Positions 62,037-64,000 of a stretch of 64,000 nucleotides of DNA are shown here, piece by piece. The stretch lies in the NCBI GenBank assembly GCA_021299375.1, contig JAJTGR010000051.1, forward strand, positions 1-64,000, given 5' to 3'. Position numbers and translations under genes: made by a program. The first letter of the stretch is position 1, and every line of letters begins with the position of its first letter. The stretch comes from Gemmatimonadota bacterium (GTDB lineage Bacteria; Gemmatimonadota; Gemmatimonadetes; Gemmatimonadales; Gemmatimonadaceae). The notes under the pieces were generated by a model, which worked only from the letters and a program-made list of their open reading frames with translations, searched no databases and had not been told where the DNA came from.

Positions 62037-63188
62037 TCAGGGCGACGACGGCCGGCGCGGTGCAGCGCCCGCCCGAAAGTCGCGCCATGTGTCCCCCAAC
62101 CCCAGTGAGAACGTGATCGCCAGCACGGTGACCAGCACCCACATCGGCCCGAGGATCGGGACCAGCACCAGCAGCGCGAGTAGGGCCCAGCCGGCGATCC
62201 GGTCGGGAACCCACCACGTCAGGACACCGGCACCCCGGAGGGCGTACAGCGTCCCGAAGAAGCACAGGAGATTGAGGCCGACCGTGCGCCACTCCACCAG
62301 CGTCGGAAGCAGAAGCACCGTGATACCGACCACCAATCCCCAGACACACTGATCGTTGAACCGCAGGTCCCGCAGCGCCCCCAGCGGGGGACCGATGCGC
62401 GACCGGGTGAGGCGGTGGTAGGCCGCCCAGCCCAGGGCCAGCGCCGCCAGCGACTCCAGTGCCAGCAGTGCCGGTGCCAGCCGGACCAGCGGGCCGGCCC
62501 GCGAGCCGCCGACGGCGTCCGACGCCGTCACCGGTTCCCCGAGCGCAACGAGCACCGCCTCCAGCCGGTTGGCCCGGTCCATCGCCTCAGGCACCCGCCG
62601 CGAGAACTCGCGCCAGGTGGTGGACGTCGACCGGCTGCGCCACGCGTCGAGTGCCGCGCCCAACCGCTGCTGATACTCCCGGGAGAGCATCTGCTCGGCG
62701 GCGGCGGAGGCGCTGGCACCGTCGACCGCCCGGGTTGCGAACCCCACCAGCGTCACCCCCCCCGCCAGTGCGATCGCCGCGAGGCCACGACTCAGAAACG
62801 GTCGGGATGGTGACGCCAGGCAGACCAACCCGAAGGCCGCGCCAACCGTCACCGCCCACCCCCGCAGGAAGGCACCGTAGCCCGTGAGGGGCAAAGGAAC
62901 GCGCCACACCACGTACGCGGCGGCGGCGACCCACACCAGCCCCATCAGCAGCCGACCACCGGACCACCACCCCACGATGCCGCAGGAGGCGATCGCCACC
63001 AACACGAGCAGCGCAAACTGCTCGACCGGCAAGAGCAGCCGAATGGCCCCAGCCAACAGCGCCAACGGCGGCGGCCACGCCGGCGCCGAGGTCACGAGCA
63101 CCATCAGCACCAGGGCCAGCACGAACCACCGCCACCCGCGCTCGCGAGGAGCAGTCGCGGCGGGACCCGACGCGACCACTCCGTCCAT
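62037..63188 (-). CDS. YybS-like membrane protein (DUF2232)
   Basis: The product is 383 residues. Eight or nine transmembrane helices are split by a cytoplasmic or periplasmic stretch of about 70 residues (160-230, with YQQRLGAALDAW and FSRRVPEAMDRAN). The arrangement and the place between rpsR and rplI match the YybS/DUF2232 family, whose genes sit in the same ribosomal operon in Firmicutes and several other phyla. The function is unknown. It starts 2 bp after the rpsR stop. Confidence 0.82.
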   Translation of the reverse strand: MDGVVASGPAATAPRERGWRWFVLALVLMVLVTSAPAWPPPLALLAGAIRLLLPVEQFALLVLVAIASCGIVGWWSGGRLLMGLVWVAAAAYVVWRVPLPLTGYGAFLRGWAVTVGAAFGLVCLASPSRPFLSRGLAAIALAGGVTLVGFATRAVDGASASAAAEQMLSREYQQRLGAALDAWRSRSTSTTWREFSRRVPEAMDRANRLEAVLVALGEPVTASDAVGGSRAGPLVRLAPALLALESLAALALGWAAYHRLTRSRIGPPLGALRDLRFNDQCVWGLVVGITVLLLPTLVEWRTVGLNLLCFFGTLYALRGAGVLTWWVPDRIAGWALLALLVLVPILGPMWVLVTVLAITFSLGLGDTWRDFRAGAAPRRPSSP

Positions 63189-63190
63189 CG

Positions 63191-63412
63191 TCAGGCCGTC
63201 TGCCCCTTCACGTAGGGCAGCAGCGCCAGGTAACGGGCCTTCTTGACGGCCTTCGACAGCTGACGCTGATGGCGCGCATCCGCGCCGCTCAGGCGGCTTG
63301 GCAGGATCTTGCCGTAGTCCGTGATGAAGCGGGCAAGGAGGCGATCGTCCTTGTAATCGACATAGCGGATGCCCGCTTCCGTGATCGGGCAGGGCTTCTT
63401 CTGGCGGCGCAT
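63191..63412 (-). CDS. rpsR: 30S ribosomal protein S18
   Basis: The product is 73 residues: [20 protein letters not shown], then [22 protein letters not shown] and [10 protein letters not shown]. The text is standard S18, including the Cys-Pro at the start of the fold. It lies 3 bp after rpsF and is coupled with it. Confidence 0.97.
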   Translation of the reverse strand: MRRQKKPCPITEAGIRYVDYKDDRLLARFITDYGKILPSRLSGADARHQRQLSKAVKKARYLALLPYVKGQTA

Positions 63413-63415
63413 GGG

Positions 63416-63808
63416 TTACTCCTCGTCGTCGTCGTCATCGTCGCTCGCGCGGCGGCGCGAGGCGAGCTCTTCATCACTCAGCTTGGGCGCGCCGAGCTCG
63501 TGCTCATGCAGCGTCACCAGGTACCGCACGACCCCGTCGTCGAGCTTGAGCGCACGCTCGTACTCCGGGAGCGCGGCCGGCGCGGTCGTGAAGTGGCTGA
63601 TGACATAGTAGCCCGACTCGTGACGACCGATCTTGTACGCGAGCTGGCGACGGCCCCAGTGCTCCATCTCTGCCGGTTCGGCGAGGTTGAGCAGGCCCTG
63701 CAGCTTCTCGAGCTTCTCAGCAATGGCCGCATCTTCGAGCGCACTGTCGAAGATGTACACGGCTTCGTACCGCCGCGTCGGGTTGCGGCGGATCTTGAGC
63801 TTTGCCAC
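63416..63808 (-). CDS. rpsF: 30S ribosomal protein S6
   Basis: The product is 130 residues from GTG 63808, with GGGAGG 8 nt upstream. The S6 fold includes RRYEAVYIFDS, EHWGRRQLAYKIGRHESGYYVISHF and VVRYLVTLHE. A long acidic tail SDDDDDDEE ends the protein, as in many S6 proteins that are later glutamylated. It binds S18, encoded next. An inverted repeat in its leader (63872..63888) may form RNA structure. Confidence 0.97.
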   Translation of the reverse strand: MAKLKIRRNPTRRYEAVYIFDSALEDAAIAEKLEKLQGLLNLAEPAEMEHWGRRQLAYKIGRHESGYYVISHFTTAPAALPEYERALKLDDGVVRYLVTLHEHELGAPKLSDEELASRRRASDDDDDDEE

Positions 63809-63871
63809 TCGGCAATCCTCCCTGTGGTCTGGGTGCCACCCGCAGTGCCGAGCCGCGGGCGGAGGGTAGAC

Positions 63872-63888
63872 GGAATCGCATCGATTCC
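63872..63888 (-). promoter_or_regulatory. Inverted repeat in the rpsF leader
   Basis: GGAATCG and CGATTCC (7 bp) flank a 3-nt centre, 64 bp before the rpsF start. It could be an RNA hairpin in the leader, or a DNA site. Some bacteria have a leader motif for the S6:S18 complex; this repeat is not clearly that motif. Confidence 0.35.
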
Positions 63889-63970
63889 GGATGAGCCTTG
63901 AAGCCTAGCCTGGTCCCGGGCTGAAGGGAAGGACGTCCCCGTGCCCCTCACGGCCCTGCGCCGTGCACCC

Positions 63971-63976
63971 TAGACT
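63971..63976 (+). promoter_or_regulatory. TAGACT box before the SRAP gene start
   Basis: TAGACT, CCCGGC (6 nt), ATG at 63983, with no Shine-Dalgarno sequence. Confidence 0.42.
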
Positions 63977-63982
63977 CCCGGC

Positions 63983-64000
63983 ATGTGCGGACGCTACGGT
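63983..64000 (+). CDS. Start of a probable SRAP (YedK/HMCES) protein, cut by the window end
   Basis: Only six codons are visible: M-C-G-R-Y-G. This start is the hallmark of SRAP proteins, which use Cys2 after removal of Met to form a covalent bond with abasic sites in single-stranded DNA. The TAGACT box 6 nt upstream supports it as a real start. Six residues cannot prove the family. Confidence 0.58.

Overview
The window is 64 kb of high-GC, gene-dense bacterial DNA. Gene content and style point to a member of the phylum Gemmatimonadota (Gemmatimonas-like). It has a diderm envelope gene set (TolC-, LolA- and BamA-type proteins, SPOR proteins, lipoproteins). It has a short primary-type sigma factor resembling the roughly 286-residue RpoD of Bacteroidetes/Chlorobi, a secreted protein with a FlgD/T9SS-like C-terminal segment, many amidohydrolases and peptidases, and menaquinone biosynthesis. 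This assignment is inference from protein character; no 16S rRNA is present. I found no tRNA, rRNA, insertion sequence, phage gene or CRISPR array.

Layout. 1-8.5 kb: the end of a TolC-like gene and a secreted protein (minus), then a 1371-residue membrane histidine kinase and a cytosolic pseudokinase-kinase protein (plus), converging on a GGDEF diguanylate cyclase. The cyclase has a good sigma-54 promoter and an IHF-like site upstream. 8.6-16.1 kb: acetate/solute symporter pair (DUF485-ActP), VKOR and a thioredoxin-like protein, MenG/UbiE, an Sfp-type phosphopantetheinyl transferase, an MFS carrier and a ThrE exporter. 16.2-22.2 kb: an FKBP lipoprotein gene interrupted by one in-frame stop, a D-aminoacylase-type amidohydrolase, an S9 peptidase and ComM/YifB. 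22.8-29.5 kb: a sigma-54 activator operon, aldehyde dehydrogenase, signal peptidase I, the short RpoD-type sigma factor and YajQ. 29.5-40.2 kb: RimO, HemL, a SpoIID-like lipoprotein, a Gfo/Idh/MocA protein, a DUF4105 protein, and a tightly overlapped HyuA / UDG-like / HyuB operon. 40.2-46.4 kb: a decayed metallo-beta-lactamase-fold gene, a Crp/Fnr regulator, then prfA-prmC-ylbF-tmk-ctp. 46.4-56.7 kb (minus): lolA behind a 10-bp minisatellite, and an operon of two SPOR proteins, SMC, a secreted FlgD-like protein, an MBL-fold hydrolase and DAHP synthase. 56.8-57.6 kb: a scar where a truncated ECF sigma gene meets a truncated, frameshifted secreted-protein gene. 57.7-63.8 kb (minus): a peptidase/beta-propeller/beta-barrel protein, RsfS, and the rpsF-rpsR-DUF2232-rplI operon ending in a clear intrinsic terminator. 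The last 18 bases appear to begin an SRAP (YedK/HMCES) gene.

The most useful general pattern is regulatory. At least ten start codons have no Shine-Dalgarno sequence but carry a TAnnTT-like box ending about 6 nt before the ATG/GTG. That is the spacing expected if transcription starts at the start codon (leaderless mRNA), and the window also encodes a sigma factor of the family that reads TAnnTTTG boxes in Bacteroidetes. Other genes keep strong GGAGG leaders, so two kinds of start coexist. The most unusual gene arrangements are the UDG-like gene between hyuA and hyuB, the tandem pseudokinase-kinase, SMC translated from an operon with two SPOR proteins, and the peptidase-propeller-barrel chimera.
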